Shown piece by piece: positions 27,401 through 42,400 of a stretch of DNA of 64,000 nucleotides. Made by a program: the position numbers and the translations under genes. This stretch comes from Dasyornis broadbenti (Eukaryota; Chordata; Aves; Passeriformes; Dasyornithidae): positions 1,348,244 through 1,412,243 of the forward strand of contig VZRN01011464.1 in assembly GCA_013397935.1 (NCBI GenBank). The letters run 5' to 3'. Each line of letters starts with the position of its first letter. Position 1 is the first letter of the stretch. The notes beneath the pieces were generated by a model. The model searched no databases, was not told where the DNA came from, and saw only the letters and a list, made by a program, of their open reading frames with translations.

Positions 27401-30400
27401 GCCTCTGCTGGTGCATCTGTGACGGCTCTATGTTTCAAATCAAAGCAAATTTGGAAATTTTCTAATGTGGATGTACACATAGAGTACAAGTATGCTGGTA
27501 ATGGTCACAAAGGCAGCTTTAATGGCACTAAAGTCATTCTATATTAGCAGAGATCAGCTAATACTAATGCCAAAATTAACTTGGGTATTTCCAATATTAA
27601 CACAAATCCCATTAAGCAAAAAGAGACTTAAAATAAATATTTGAAATAACATATAGCCCCTTGTAAGTTATGAGTACCTATGAAATTCTTCTTAATTTTG
27701 TCTAGTAAAATAACATTGCCAAGCAGAAAGAGGAAGGATTCTGCTTTTAAAATTTATTAGTTAACCATTATGCTGAGTAAGCAAAACAGGTTTTGTGCAT
27801 ATCCTTTCCATACTTGACTGATCTGCACTTTAGTGTAACTGCATCTCAGTTTAATTTGCAAAAAATGCCTTACCCTTTAACCAGAATGTTTCTAACCTAA
27901 AGGGGAAAAGAACATTAAACAGTCCATGACAGAGCCTGCACCAATGAAATGAAATTGTTGCAGAGCTTCAGGCTTTCATATGCATTATTTGCACTCCTCT
28001 TGCTCAAGTCTTCACGTAAAGCATTCTGAAGTAGAAAATTTACCAAATGCAGGTAAAAAACTAATTAAAAGATGAGGACAGGGAAGCTAAACCTCAGTTG
28101 GATTTCTGCTTCTTCCGAAAACTAAAAAAGTTGTTCCATAAATCTGAGTTTAATTTTCTGAGGGGCTTTTCAGTCTGTGTTTATTAATCTCAGTTTTGCA
28201 CCTGCTTCTACACTCAAATATCTCTATCTCTGTTTTTTTCTGTGCAATTTGTGGACACAGATGTGGGTTTCATAGATAGCATGCAGATGCAAGTGCTAAA
28301 TTGGAAAAAAAACAAATGTTATGAATGATTGGACTCTCTATATAAGGCCGTTTGGCATTCTGGATCAGAATACAGATTTCATCTATTTCATTCAAATACA
28401 GAAAATACAGGTATGTGATTCCTGTTTTTGAGATAAAAAATAACCATATATTTGCCTAAGACTGAACATTTTCAGAACTTTTCTTTCTTAGGTTTTCTTT
28501 TTCTCCCACTGGAAACAAATATAGGCTACATGTTAATGGAAATTCATTGAATATATTAAGAGTTATCTTTGTACATATAACTTGATTGATTTAATTGTTC
28601 AACTGTTCTTTTAAGAGAGAGCACGCAATAATAATACTGTGACTATTTTCATAAGGATATCAACCAGTATATACATAAAAGCTAAACTACTTTTGTGAGT
28701 AAATTATGACAGAAAAAAGAGACTCCAGACTCACTCGTGCATCAGCGACCGCACCACGGTGCCTCCGTTAACGTGAGACTCGTAGAACAGGGTGTACAAG
28801 TATGGCAGCAGTGAGTATCTGATCCGAAGAGTAGCACGAGAGATCTTGGCAAAGGCATCTCCGAATACCGCCGGGTCTTGCTCCTGTTAAGGAAAGGTTT
28901 AGGTTTGTACTGAGCATTGAAACAAACTCAGCAGAGAATCTGTGTGCAATGTAAGGAGAGCTGTGGCTGGCATGATGCTATGGAAGTGAGTGTTTAAATA
29001 AGAAAAAGCACTCATTTACAAACTGCAAGATATATTAAGGACATCATCCATTATTCCCAAACTAACATTTGCATAAAATTTTCAACTTGAAAAATTCCGG
29101 TGGGTTCCAAAAGATCAGGCCCCACCACAACGTATGTGAGCCCTCTGCAAACATCCCTAACCTTGAGACAGGAGGGGAGCTGGGGCTCCATGTCTGTGCC
29201 CAGGAACAGATACCCTGCCTCTAGAAATTAATTTGTCCTGGAGATGCAAAGACATCTCAGACAAAGGGGGTGAAACACAGGGAAAAGGGAAGACTGATAA
29301 TCTTAGTGCAGATCAAAGTCAAAAACATAATTATGTTGCCCATGAGCATAAAGGCACATCTACTTAAAAGTGTAAACTCAAAGCCCAGCTGCCAACAGGA
29401 GTGACCAAAGTCATAGGTTGTGGTACAGAAAACATTTCATCCATCCCAAGAAACTTGATTTCTCCTCCTGTATGGCCCATTTTAGGATGCCCTGACTGAC
29501 AGTACACCCACACATCAGCAGTGCCCCTCAGCTCCTCGCTGCCAGCAATGCTGTCCTGCCCAGGGCATGCACTGGATCCCCCATCCAGAGGGCAGGTTGG
29601 AGCAGTCTGTCTGTATTCATTGGCTGGTTTTGATCTCACACCAAGGCAACCTTGACTCTCCCCTGGGATGGGATGCAGAACGTGCAGCCCGGGGCAGTGC
29701 TGATATGGGAAAGTTACACCTCCTTCAAGTAGTCCTGTCCAACCTCTCCAGTGTAAACAGCCAGCTAACAAGTCACATGGCTCCCTTCCTTCCTCCTTCA
29801 CAAAATCTTCCAGAATACTCAATTTTCTCATTAAAACTGAGGACTATATGATGAATCCCAAGCATAATGAAACATAAAAGGAACAGAAGTAACAAAGCTT
29901 TTTATATTATCAAGTGCTTTTCAGACAAGAAAAATATTAAACTGTTTGAAATCCCCAGTGAATTAGGCAAAGTGGATATTTAAAATTTTATTTTAACACT
30001 AACTTAATGTTAATTAAATTCAATATTTAAGTAAAATTTCACCATTATTGTGTTTACATCAAAATTAGTCACTAAGAATACTCCCTTCTGGCTCTAAGCT
30101 ACAGAGCATCCACCTAATATTTCAAAAATTGCACTGTATTTTTACCAGTGTTCTGACACTGCACAAACACTGCCTAATTTCACAAAAAACAGTCAGACTT
30201 CTTAGGTGATGCTGAGTCACCCAAAATGCCTGTTCATTTCTTTCTGTGAACACAATGTTTTAAATGGACTCAAGTAATCCAATAAAACCAAACGCATCTC
30301 TGAGTTGCAACTCCCACCATATTGACCCAATGCTCTCTTCTTGTTTATTAAATTTTACATATGAGACTGATACCCACTCACCCAGGTCAGACTCTGTTTA

Positions 30401-33400
30401 AATTATGGAAGGGCCAAGCAAATATGTATATTTATATAAAACTTTTATGGAGAGATAAATAGAAAATATTTAGCAACAGCAACAGCTAACACCTCACAGA
30501 CATTTTTTCTCCTATGAAGAAATAACTCAGGGATCTACAAGATAATTCCTGACCCTCTTAATGATAGTGCAATAGTTTATTATTCCTGCATTTGCCCAGT
30601 TGCTGAACATCCATCACACTGTCATGCAGAGACAAAAGTCTTCCTGGGAGTGTAAATGTTGCAGTATTTTGATGATGCAACTTCAAAGAAACTGAAGGTT
30701 AGCAAATAACCTGAGGTCCAGCATTGCACAGATCAGTTTACAGAAGGTAAAAAACCCAAACATTTATTGAACTAGCAGAACCATTTCGTCATGGTAGCAG
30801 ATAAACACAGCATGATTACAAAGGCTGCAAGACTTTCAAACTTCACAGCTAGAAACAACCCTGATACTTCTGTCCATAACAAGCCTTTAAAGGACCTTAC
30901 GATGAAACCAGGGTATGGGTCTGGACTGAACCTGCACTTTTTCATCCACCTCATGGACTCATTAGCCTTTTCTGGTCTTGGTTGCCTCTTGGCTGATAAT
31001 GCTGATTCTATTGGTGCCTCTCCTTAGAATTCTCACACGTTTGTAACTTTCTTTTAAACAGCAACGATAGTGTATAATGATCTCTCCCCATCCTGCAATA
31101 CTTACTATATTGCAGAAGTACCAAAACAAAAATTGTAGCAACTGTGGGAGTAGGAAGATATGTTGACACTCATTGCCTCTTAAATAAAACCTGGGCTTCG
31201 GCAGGTAAAAGATGAAACACATGTGTTTTACCAACAGCATGAGAAGATCAACGTTTCTATGTTATCTTTACATTATGCATGGGAAAAATTTACATTTCAC
31301 TGTGTATTTCCTGCTCTCAGTGCAGCACTCCTTTTCACCCACTGCTCTGGTTTACCCAAGAATTGCAGGTTAATTTCTGAGTGAGTAACACAAATCACTG
31401 TCCACATAACTGTAATCATAGGCTATAGCTTTATGTCACTTTGTTTACTTACACTGTTGCCCTCTGCATTGTGATTTCTGGAAAATGGATAGAAAGAGCC
31501 AAGCTGCATCCAGCGCAGGCAGAGTTCATAGGTAGTGTTGTAGTTAAACCCACAGATATCAGCACCAATCTAAGGAAAAATAAAATCATTAATGTTTGTG
31601 TTTGTGACTGAGATCCAAAAATGAGAGACTACATAAATTTGCTAATTTTTGGAAAGAAATACCTGTTTCTAATTACTTTATAAGAATGTGCCATAATGAT
31701 ACTAATTTTTCTCTGACCAAGTTGCATTGTCTCCTATTTTGATAATTCTACAAATTCTCCATCCCAGCTTGCAAAACCACAAATATATGAAGGAGTCTTA
31801 ATCATAGAATACATAATACTAAGAAATCAGTTTTGGATGGCATACATTAACTCAGTCTGAATCTTGCAGTGCTATTTTGCTTCCCTTCAGCAGCCAAGAC
31901 TGACATTTAGCCTTTTAATCTGCAGTTCTTTACACTGTGGAGGCTGTTACTGCCGGCCACCTCAAGTAGCTTATTTCAGAAAACATTTGAGTTAATTTGA
32001 AGTGATATTGTGTATGAGCCAGCACCTGCCTAGAGGACGCCAGACTTACATAGGGAATGCCAAAGAGGTTGAATTCCAGGATTCCAACGACTGACCGGCG
32101 CAGGTCCTTCCACTGAGAGAAGTTGTCACCCAGCCAGTGACCACCGTGCTTCCCGCTGCCAACGAACGTGGACCGGCTCAGGACAAATGCCCTCTTTCCA
32201 GTGGCCTGCTGGACAGCACTGCAAAGTAATGCAACAAGATCATTTAAAACAAGAATGGTAACCAAAAGATCTTACCATCAACCTGAATGTTCAGGCACAA
32301 TCTTATCTGAAAGGGTACTATTCATGAAACAATTATTATCGTCATCCCTAGTCACGTGAAAATGTGGCTGCAAAACTGCAAATAAAAGAAAGTTTCACAC
32401 AGTGGCAAAAAAAACCAAACTAAAATTTATCTGATTCACAAAACAATTTGTCTCAGGTATTTTTAGTCTTCTTAAATAATAATTGCATTTAATTTATTCT
32501 CAGCAGTGTCTCAAAATGAAACATTGAATCATAATTTCCTTTCTATATTAGTACATTTAATTAAGTGTCCAATGGGCTCCTAGAAAACAAAATAATAGGT
32601 ATTTTTTTCAACATAGGATTTATTTAGAGTTTAAAAGCTGTAATTAAAAGCAAAAAAACCCAACAAAACACGAAAAACAAAAAAACAAAACCACACCAAA
32701 ATATCAAATTTATATCTAAACATCTTATAAAAAAATAAATAATCAATATAGAAAACTAATGCATAATCATTCAAAATGTCACCCCATCCTTGTAGTATTT
32801 TCTCTGGTTTCCTGTCTTTTTTTGCTATATGAGGTTTCATTACAGAATTACTGATACAATGAATTTGTCTTTCCTTTTTGAAAATAATTTTGCTGCAACA
32901 CCAGAAAATCAAGGAATATGCCTTACTAACAAATTTATTACGAAATTCCTCAGCATAGGATCCTCTTTGTACACAGTTATAAATTGCAGTATTATATATT
33001 GCAGGAACTCAAATTCAACTCAGCTTTAATATGATTTGGGCAACACAATTTAGATTCTTTGGGAAATTCTAGCATGAAATATTAATCATGTTGTTCACCA
33101 TCTACTTCTTTCTCCCTTTCTTAATGAGATTTCATCAAGAGTTCTTTCACCCATATTCATAATGGCCCAGTGTTTGCTCTTGGATCTGTAATGGCACAGA
33201 GACCTTAATGTGCTTCAGCATTTGCTTCTGAAGCAAAAAAAAAAAACCCCAACAGCTCTCATGGAAGACTGAATGTATTAACCTTAGGGGCCACACACAG
33301 CAAGAGGTGCAATTCTTGAATTGTGAGGGCCCTGCTGGTTCTGGTTTGCAGGTTCACTCTTGGGCCAGTAACTGCACAAGGCTCCATGTGCTTCGTATAA

Positions 33401-36400
33401 ATGTTATTTTGAGCCTTTCATGGATGTCTTGAGCAGGAGTGCTCTCCTCTGGCTGTCTTTGGCTCCACTTGCAAATACAGGTTCTAATGACGGCAATATC
33501 AGATTGACTCAACTATGATCCAGAGCTGCATAAACAATTGTAACAAGTGATTTATTGAATAATTTCAGTCTTTCGTGAACCATTGCACAAGGTCCTAATG
33601 TTGTCAAATGTATTTGTTGATTTAAATTATTTACAGAATATCATGTGCAAATAACTCTTGGCATTAAGCTATGCACAAACTGATTGCTGCTAGTTTATGT
33701 ATTCAAATTCAAACCATTTGACATAGGCCAGATGACACATTTCCTATTCTCTGTCTGTCTTAGAATAATTCTTAGAATTGTTTTTTTATACGATTATGAA
33801 GTTGTCATTCATTTACATCTAATATCCTGCAATTGATGCTGGGTGCTAAATATTTCTGTCAGCAATTTAATTTAATATATTCTTTGTGAAGAGCGACTGC
33901 AGAGAGGATATACAGCCAGCCTTGAAAAGAAATGTATTTGAGAAACCCAAATGAATATGTATGAAAAATACTTCACCAAAGTTTCCCAGCTTTGCAGCAA
34001 AATCAACCTCTGCATACACTTTTGGTGGTATTCTCCACATTTGGCTGAGCAGAAAAGTTTTTTTTGTAAGGAGACCTGCAAGCAATTGCTTCAGGAAAGG
34101 GGAAGGTTCACAGCCTTGGGGCAGGCTTGAGGGGCTGTGCAGCAGTAACAGATCCAGTGGCATTATTCTGGAGCAGCACAGCCAGGACAGTGTGGGCACT
34201 GAAGAGGCTGGGGCAGGTGTGCCTGCACACAAAGCTTTTCCTGCTGAATTCACAGGGCTCATCTCAGAAAATTTGCTTTGGTGGCACAGAGCCTGAGAAA
34301 AGCTAAAAAAAAACATCTCAAGAAGATAGGAAATCTGAAGGCTCTAGTCACAGTGCTGCCAAGACAGTATATGGTCATGTGGACTCCTGAGTGCAGAGAA
34401 CAAATTGCAGCGGAGGAACCAGTGTCGGGAGGATCTCCTCAGAGACTGGGGCATAGGTGCCCAAAACCATTGTAAGAATTCCAAGTTTCAAGGGCTTTCT
34501 GTTCTTTCTTTCAAAAGCTGAACTTTTCCCAGTGCTTCCCTTGCCCCAGGCTTGGCATATAGAATACAAATGCCTCAACACCAGAATCAAGCTCACTTAA
34601 TCATGTCCTCTGGATGTTATCACAATCCTGTTTCTGAAAATGAGTGCTAAATGCTGAAACAGGCCACACATTGACCCCTGTTTTGGCACTTCCATAGTAG
34701 TATTAAATTTCCCTGTGTTTTAGCTCAATCCCTGCTGGAAAAGTATGATTTGCCCATTTAATTTAATCCAACAGCTACCTTTCCACAGCAGCAGTCTGCC
34801 TGCGTAAGCTGGTTTTGAGTGCTTCCCAGCTGCAAAATGAGTTTTACAGTAGCTGACAGCAACAGTGCTGCAATGCAGCTCTGCCCTGCTGAACCGACTG
34901 AGCCCCAAGCCAAACTGTAAAACACTACTGGGCAGGAAGCAGAGGCAGCTCCAGAAGCAGCCAGGGAATTCAGTTTGGATTCTCCACTGACAGTGATAGA
35001 AACTCCTCTGCCACAATAGTGAAGGGACAGAAAAATTCCCCTGACACCACACAAGGCTGCTTCTGCTGCAGCTTCTCACGAGAAGCTCTGACAGAGCACA
35101 GGAGCATCTTGCTCTAGATATACAAAAGCAGCAGCTGAAAAGTAAAACCCTATACCTACATTCTGATTTAGCTAAGAAAAGTAAAATTAGAAAAGATTCT
35201 GTTCCTTCTTTCAAGGTTCTTCTTTCTTGAAGCTTCTTACTAAATGGCAAACAGTAAAATGAACCATAGGTCTGTTTCTTATTACATACTATTACAGATT
35301 TCCCAGGTAACATCAGCAATTCTAAAATGCATTTTAATCACCTGAAATCTGATTAGAAATATTTAGAAAACTTACTTGAAAGTTGGTTCTGTCTGTGACC
35401 AGCCAAACAGAGAGTGGGTGTTGTAATGTTCTCCAAGGTAAGTCATGGAGTCAGGACACAGCGTCTTTTGTGACAGGGAACGATCAGAGATGCCTGAGAG
35501 TGATACAAACCACTGTAATATCATATACATAACAATTTAAATCTCTTCATATTTCTATATATTTAGGGGTGAAAACACCAAAAGATTTGGGAAGAGGGAA
35601 AGCTGAAGTGCTGGACCTGCACGGATTTGAGGTTAGCACATAGCCATGAATACCTGCTTGCAGACAGGCAAGTGTCCTTGGAGAGGGAGAGAGGACTGAG
35701 TAAACACTGATAATTAATTTCAGGTTCTATGTCCAATAATTCAAAACATCTGTACAGGTGTCATGTATTCAATAAATAATAGTCAGGAAAAAAAATTCTG
35801 CATTGCTGAATTAAGAATGCACCTACATATTATTTTATACAGTGACAAAATTTTACTTAACAGCAAAAATATTGCACAGATGCTGCCTGGTCTTTGATCC
35901 CATATTAAGGAGATGCTGACAAAGCCCATTTAGTGCAAAAAATTTTTCATTCTCTTCAGGTAACCACCATGAAAATGCCACATGAAGTTCAGCAAGAACT
36001 GGGCAGGTGAGATGTTTATACATAAATACATACATGTATTTATTTTTAGAGATGGAGTTGCAAATGTTATCAAATTCTCTCAAAATAAACAAAGAAGGTA
36101 GATTCTCAAAATTTCTTCTTTTGCATTTTTAATTAGGTGCATACACTATTGTAATACTGTAAATATTTCTTCATGAACAAGCAATCTCCCTGCCTAATTG
36201 CACTTCCTGTGTGGTTGCAGTTCATTATAACAATTTCTCTGTGGTTGAAACCCCATTAGCCTCTCTGCTTTGTGTGCCACTACAGTTACAATCCTTGTGT
36301 TTGTATCTTTAGACACAAAGACTCCAGTGTGGGTGATCTACATCAGAAATAATTTAATTTATAGGCTACTTCCAAGTCACTTTGACTGATATATCTTTGA

Positions 36401-39400
36401 AGAAGACACTAAGGTTCTAAGGAAAGTCACACTTAATGTCCCAGTGGCTCTTGATTATTAGCCCCATAAATTTAAGGTGGGATAGGAGAGAAAATGCTAC
36501 CACATGAATCATAGTTTCATGGTCCATTCTTATTCTGAGTCTTTTGTGTTCTGCCTCAGAAATACTGATTATTTTACAATTGCATATTAATCTTCAGTAT
36601 AAAGTGTTTTATAGAAATTTGACTTGAAGGACACCTGGTTTTAGAAGTTCAAACCATGGTTATAAAATTTACAAGGAGGACAAGGAGGTTGAAGGCTACA
36701 TTGTCAAAAAGCCTGAGGCTCTAAGCGGATGAAATCACCTAGAGAATAGTGAGCTCCCAAAAGTCTGCTAATCTCAGGAGGGTCCTAATGTCTTATTGGA
36801 CTAAATAGTTTAGGTCACATCTCATACCTACACCAGTCAAGAACTTCAACAGCTAAGAACATGCACAGAATTTCAATGTAATAAAGAAAATTTAGAATTC
36901 ACGTGACAGTACAAAAGCCTGAAGGGAAAAAGGGCACATTTCCAATGCTCCACTGTCAACAGCTCATTTGTGTATCAGCTTCCTGCTGCACACAAACATT
37001 GTTCAGGCAGCTGGGCTTTCCTGTGGAAATGTTGGCTGGATTAACCCCCAGGACCACTGGCAATAATCATAGGTACTCATGGCTTCCTGGGGAAGAACGA
37101 GCATATCATTAACTCAGTTACTGGAAGAAGTTTTCCCATTCCTGTAAGTTTCCCACAGGCTTAGACATTTTAAAACTTATATTTAGCCCATTTCTAGTAA
37201 CACAGTGAAAATTTCTTTCCTACGAGAACAGAAATATATTGAGCTAAGGCACCAGGGAGATGTCATCTCCCATGTCATAGTTTGTGGAGAAGACAGAGAC
37301 TGCCCATCTCTGAGACTAGCAGTGGTAAGGCAGAAGGGTTTCTTCCTTCCACAAGTCTGTAGCTGCATTACAGTATATAGGTATCTTGTCCTTTTTTAGA
37401 TGTGGGCCAGCTGCTCAGAGAATGGCAGGAAAGGTCATTTTTCTAGTCCTATTATGAAGCAGACCCTTGGACAGAGGAAAGTGATTGTTTTTGATACTCC
37501 ATCAAAGCTGAGTCACTGGAGTCTTGAACAAATATGTACCTGAACATACAGAACAGGCAGGAACAGATGGAAAAATCAATGGATTCCGCCCCCCCCCATA
37601 ATATAACCTGTCCAGGTTTAAAACAAAACAAACAAGAAAATCAAAAAAAACAACAACCAAAAAAAAATTTGACAATGAAATCATAGTATTACACTTACTA
37701 GGAGTGTAAGGAGGGTTATTGATTGCAGTATCAGCACATCCAGGATACTGGCCATTCATGAAATTGGATGGTTCGTTCATATCCTTTAATAAAGAGAGTA
37801 TGACACATGAAAACCTTCATTTCCTTCTTTTTTTAAAGAAGGGAGGGCAGATATAATGAGACATACAATCCAGATCCCATCATAGTCAAGGACATCCTTA
37901 AACTCCAGGCACAACTGGGTCCACCACTCCACTGTCCTGGGATTGGTGTAGTCAGGAAACACAGAATCTCCAGGAGGCCAGGCCTAGGGGTTACACATGT
38001 AAATCCTGGTTATTTTCTCATTTCTCTTACACTGCTGCTTTATTGTTTTGAAGCAGCACTAGACCAAATACATCACAAAATTTAAAAACCCACCTGCCCA
38101 ACAGCAGGAGTTACGCCATCAGAGTTGTTCACCCACACTCCCATTTGCTGGCCAAGTTCATAAGCTCTGTAAGTGCCTGGCTCCTCATCCTTGGTGATGA
38201 AAGGGTCCTGAAAAGAGCAATCACACTTCCTTTATTGAAATCCCAGAGGTAACAATTACTCTTCTATTTGTGTATTTTAGAAACATTTGGATTATGTTCT
38301 CAATGCTGATTGCAAAAATATTGGAAGAAAACAGCATTAAAATTTAATAAGAGTTGAGAGCACAAAATAATTTAGAAAAAAGTCATTAAGGATATGTCAT
38401 GAGTATTTCTTGTGTAAGGCAAAAGCAATGTGAAATTATTAAATACCCTCATGTTTATTTTTTATGAGACTTTCTGTGTTGAAATTATTTTAGAGAGGCA
38501 TTAGATTTTACTCTCACCTCACCGAGGTCTCTCCTGTGGCTGGGTGCTACACTGGGCATTCACACACTCGAGCACCTCTAGGTTTCTCCAAGGCAATCCT
38601 CATTCCTGCTGCCCCAGCACCAACAGCTCAATGCTGGAATAACTAAAACTTTTCAAGGGACTTGAAGTTGGGCACATCCAATCTCAAAAGGGTCCTGTTA
38701 GCCCTCCATTCCAAACCAATATTGGACAAGGATGTTTTATGCCAGTCTGATGCAGAGTAACCCTACTCACACCTGCCTATGGAGCCTTACAGCTCTGTTT
38801 TCCCCAGGCATCAAGACCACAGCATTTTACACCCCATAGCTTGTCCTTCCTGCCCCTTTTCACTGCTTGGGGTGCTCACCACCTCCCACTGCTGCCAGTG
38901 ATATTGACACCAACAACTTCTCTGTCCCAGAATGGCCATCAGTAGCCAAGAAGCTCATCCAAAGGGAGCCTGATCAGCTCCCAGGGGTGATAGAGGCCTA
39001 CCATGCTGGAAAGTAATAAAGCATGGAATACTTTGAGGGGCCAGTGAATGAAGTGATAATCTGCAACCTGCTCAGCAGTCAGCTGCAACCAAAAGGAGGT
39101 AAGTGCACTTTGCAATATATCCCCAGTCAGGAACAGCTATCTGCTTTGTGATTTTTAAAACAGATAAAGATTGCAGCCATTTTAGAAGGGAATTCTTTAC
39201 TTTTTTCTTGGAAAAGCTTATTTCCTCAGGTTCTGTTTTAGGCAAAACCTTTCAGTTATGAAACACAATGGAGAAAACCACCATTGAAAGTATTCTTCCA
39301 TTCACTTATAGCTTGTGTAATAATTTAAGTGAACTTTAATCAAAATGTGATAGAAGTCTAACTAATAAATGTCTTAAGAAGAAAAAAATATCAGATCCCA

Positions 39401-42400
39401 AAAGGCTAAGTTTCTTTAAAGGCTTGTTTTAAAGTTCATTTAAATACCTTAATTAATTGCCTGATTTACTTGTGAGCCCTCTGAAAACTATAGCCCTGGT
39501 GAGGGAAGTATATTCTTCCATGCCTCAACAAGAAAAGCTACAGCTAAATCCTGCTTTATGTGTGAAATTCTGTTTAACTTTAACTATCTAGCTCTAGTGT
39601 CACCTCCATAAGGACTGTAAGCATCCATTACATTCTTAATTTGTTCAATGGTCCAGCTTTGCAAAAGAGAAAACTGTCCTTCTGCAATAATTACCTTATA
39701 ATTGTGGTAAAGATATCTCTCAAGGGACTTGAAGGCTAGAAGAAGTCATCTTAATTAGATACTCCTAATCCAGACTTATGGTTTCCTTCAGCTGAAAGGT
39801 TATTCCAGTGCATAAATCTAATACATTATGCAGGTTTAGTATTGCCCTAAAGAGAACAAAACCTCTCCATGCATGCAAGGGCTGTTTGTGGAGAAGGAGT
39901 TTCGTGCCTATTAAATCTTCCCTAACTCATCTTTTTAACATCTTGGGGAGGAGGAGCTGAGCATCCTTAACTCCAACTGACTGCCTAAAGTCATGGGAGC
40001 ACCCAGCATGTACCCACACTGATGTACTTCCACCTATGGCCCCAAACAGAGATTTTGATGCACATCCGTAAAAATTCATCTCTGGAAATTTTAGCCTCTA
40101 CAGCTCACAGAGATGGACTTTAAAATGTTTAAGATATCAAGCATTATTTTGAATCATGAGCAGGTTGCTCTTGACTTTTAGGTATTTTGTCACTCATGTC
40201 ATTCCTAGCTGTTTCTATTTTTAGTATGATTTAATAGATAGTATACAAGGTCTTCCATTAAAGATCCTCTTTCGTAAAACTGTTTATAATTTTTCAATGT
40301 AGGCATTGTTACTTTAGAATTTCTTTGTTTCTAAAGAATATATTTTGTTCTGACACAGCTGAAACAAGCATATTATTTAGTGCCATGATGATGACCAAGT
40401 GCTGACACTAAGTCACAATTTCCCTTAAATGGAGGTGGCCTCTGAAAGAGATCAGGAGAGACAAGTGCTGAAGGGCTGCACTGAGAGGCTCCAGTAATGG
40501 AGCCACGCTACTCTAAAGGTGACCATAGCCACAGAGGGCTCTCAGCATTGGGTGTAAGTATGGGGACCAGACCCCCTGCTGCTGTGGCAGCAGCCAGCCC
40601 AGTGATGGTGGCACAACTGAGTTCAGAGTCCCATCCTCAGGCAGGTTATCACTGTTAATACTGCTGGCTGTCAGGATCTGCACTTTGCCTGGGACCAAAG
40701 TGGTCTGAGATGGGGTAGACAGAATCCATTCTCCAAATCCATTTACTAGAGGTTTTCCAAGATGTTAACTGGCTAATTATAGCACACTAAAGTGAAGATT
40801 AGCCAAATAATAGAAGGTACTTTCAAAGAAACTATCAGTTTATAAAGAGAACACTGATATAGCTACCTGTGGTGCTGACTAGTCCATCCTCAGTTATATT
40901 CTGAATTTCACAAAGAGTTGTGAAGTTAAAAACAAGCACAGGGAGGAACTTCTGCCTTAATCTATCTGTTTGATGAGATAATGTGATTTTTAGATGAGAA
41001 AACTGCAGTAGCTCCTGTTTATCTTGTCTCCAGGTACACCAGCACAAGTGAAAGAGCAACTGTACCACAATTTAGACTCTGCTGTTCAGTCTCTCTCTCT
41101 CTGTCCACAAGCCTTTGACAGGATCCCCAGGACAAGAAGAGGAACGTGGCTTTTATTTTAAAAGGACTAGATTGACTTAGGGTCCAAATATTAGTGACCT
41201 GTCCATTACGATTCAGTTGGATTAACTGGTCTCCTTAGAAGCATAAGCCATCAAGATAATGTAGGTAAATGTGTTTGTTTAGCCTAGCAAAAAAAGGCTG
41301 AGGGAGAATACATTTGTTTGAATCAGTGTATCAAGAAAAGAAATAGAAGGATGAGAGACTGGCAGTTTGAGGTAAGTAAGAACAGTAGTACCCAAAAGAA
41401 AGATGTAAACTGACCATTTTGGCAGAAAAAACTGTACAAAACTGTAGTACAAAACTACAGTTATAGCAAAAACTCCAGAGAGGAACTCTGCAGGATTGTT
41501 CCCTCCTTGCCCTGTGGCTGAGGGTCAGCTCAGCCTGAGCCATCCCTGGTGCATTGGTTGGACTTGTTCACAGCATCCACCTGGGGAGGGACCCTGGCCC
41601 CAGCAGCTGTCTGCTTCTGAGCTCGCCTTGCAGACAGGCAGATTTACCCTAATGTTTGCCTTAAATCTGTCCTGCTGCAATTTAAAACGCTTTTCTTCTT
41701 ATCCTGTCCCCAATGGTTATGGGGAACAAATTGCAGCCTGCTCTGGGGAGTGCAGGCCTCCTATTGCTAAGCTGCTGGGGGACCCTGGAGAGCAAGATCT
41801 TGTGAATTTAGCAAGGAATTTAATTTCTTAATTTATTTAAATCTTTATTTTAATTTCAATTAAATTGGACTCCAGTTTCCTTGCAACCATTGGTGCTTAC
41901 TTAGCTCTTGTGACAGAGTCATTTTGGCACAAAGACATGTATGGGGAAGTGCTGGAGAGGAACAGCAAGTTTTGTTGGAAAAATTTGCTGGGGAAGATGG
42001 ACAGCTCCAATTTCCACTTCTATCCAAATTAATTCATTTGGCCATATGCCAATTTTGGTTAGAGGTTCAACATACATTTTCCACAAATTTTCATGCAAGT
42101 AACCATCTCTCACATTAATTTAGATAAAAAGTAAGTACAAGGTAACTTGAATTGTAATTAGTAAGTTCCAGAGTGATTAGAAATAGATTTTTTCCCACTA
42201 TTAAGCTATTTTTGTATGTGTATTAAATTAATTTGCTCATTTTCAGGGGAAGAATTGCATAAAAGCAATCCTATGACAACTCAGAGGCAAAATTTCTCAT
42301 AACTGAGTGGGGAAAAAGTGACAGAGAATTAATGTTTTGGTATTAGAGATGGTACTGGCACACAGATATCAAATAAAGGCAACACTTTCAAAAATTAAAT

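Noticed and set aside
28336..28347. TATA-like box CTATATAAGG as an internal promoter.
   Set aside because: AT-rich context, no downstream exon or reading frame, and no other promoter feature.
29364..29831. 155-codon minus-strand open frame in intron 14.
   Set aside because: No similarity to the GH31 unit, whose exons 14 and 15 already join in frame.
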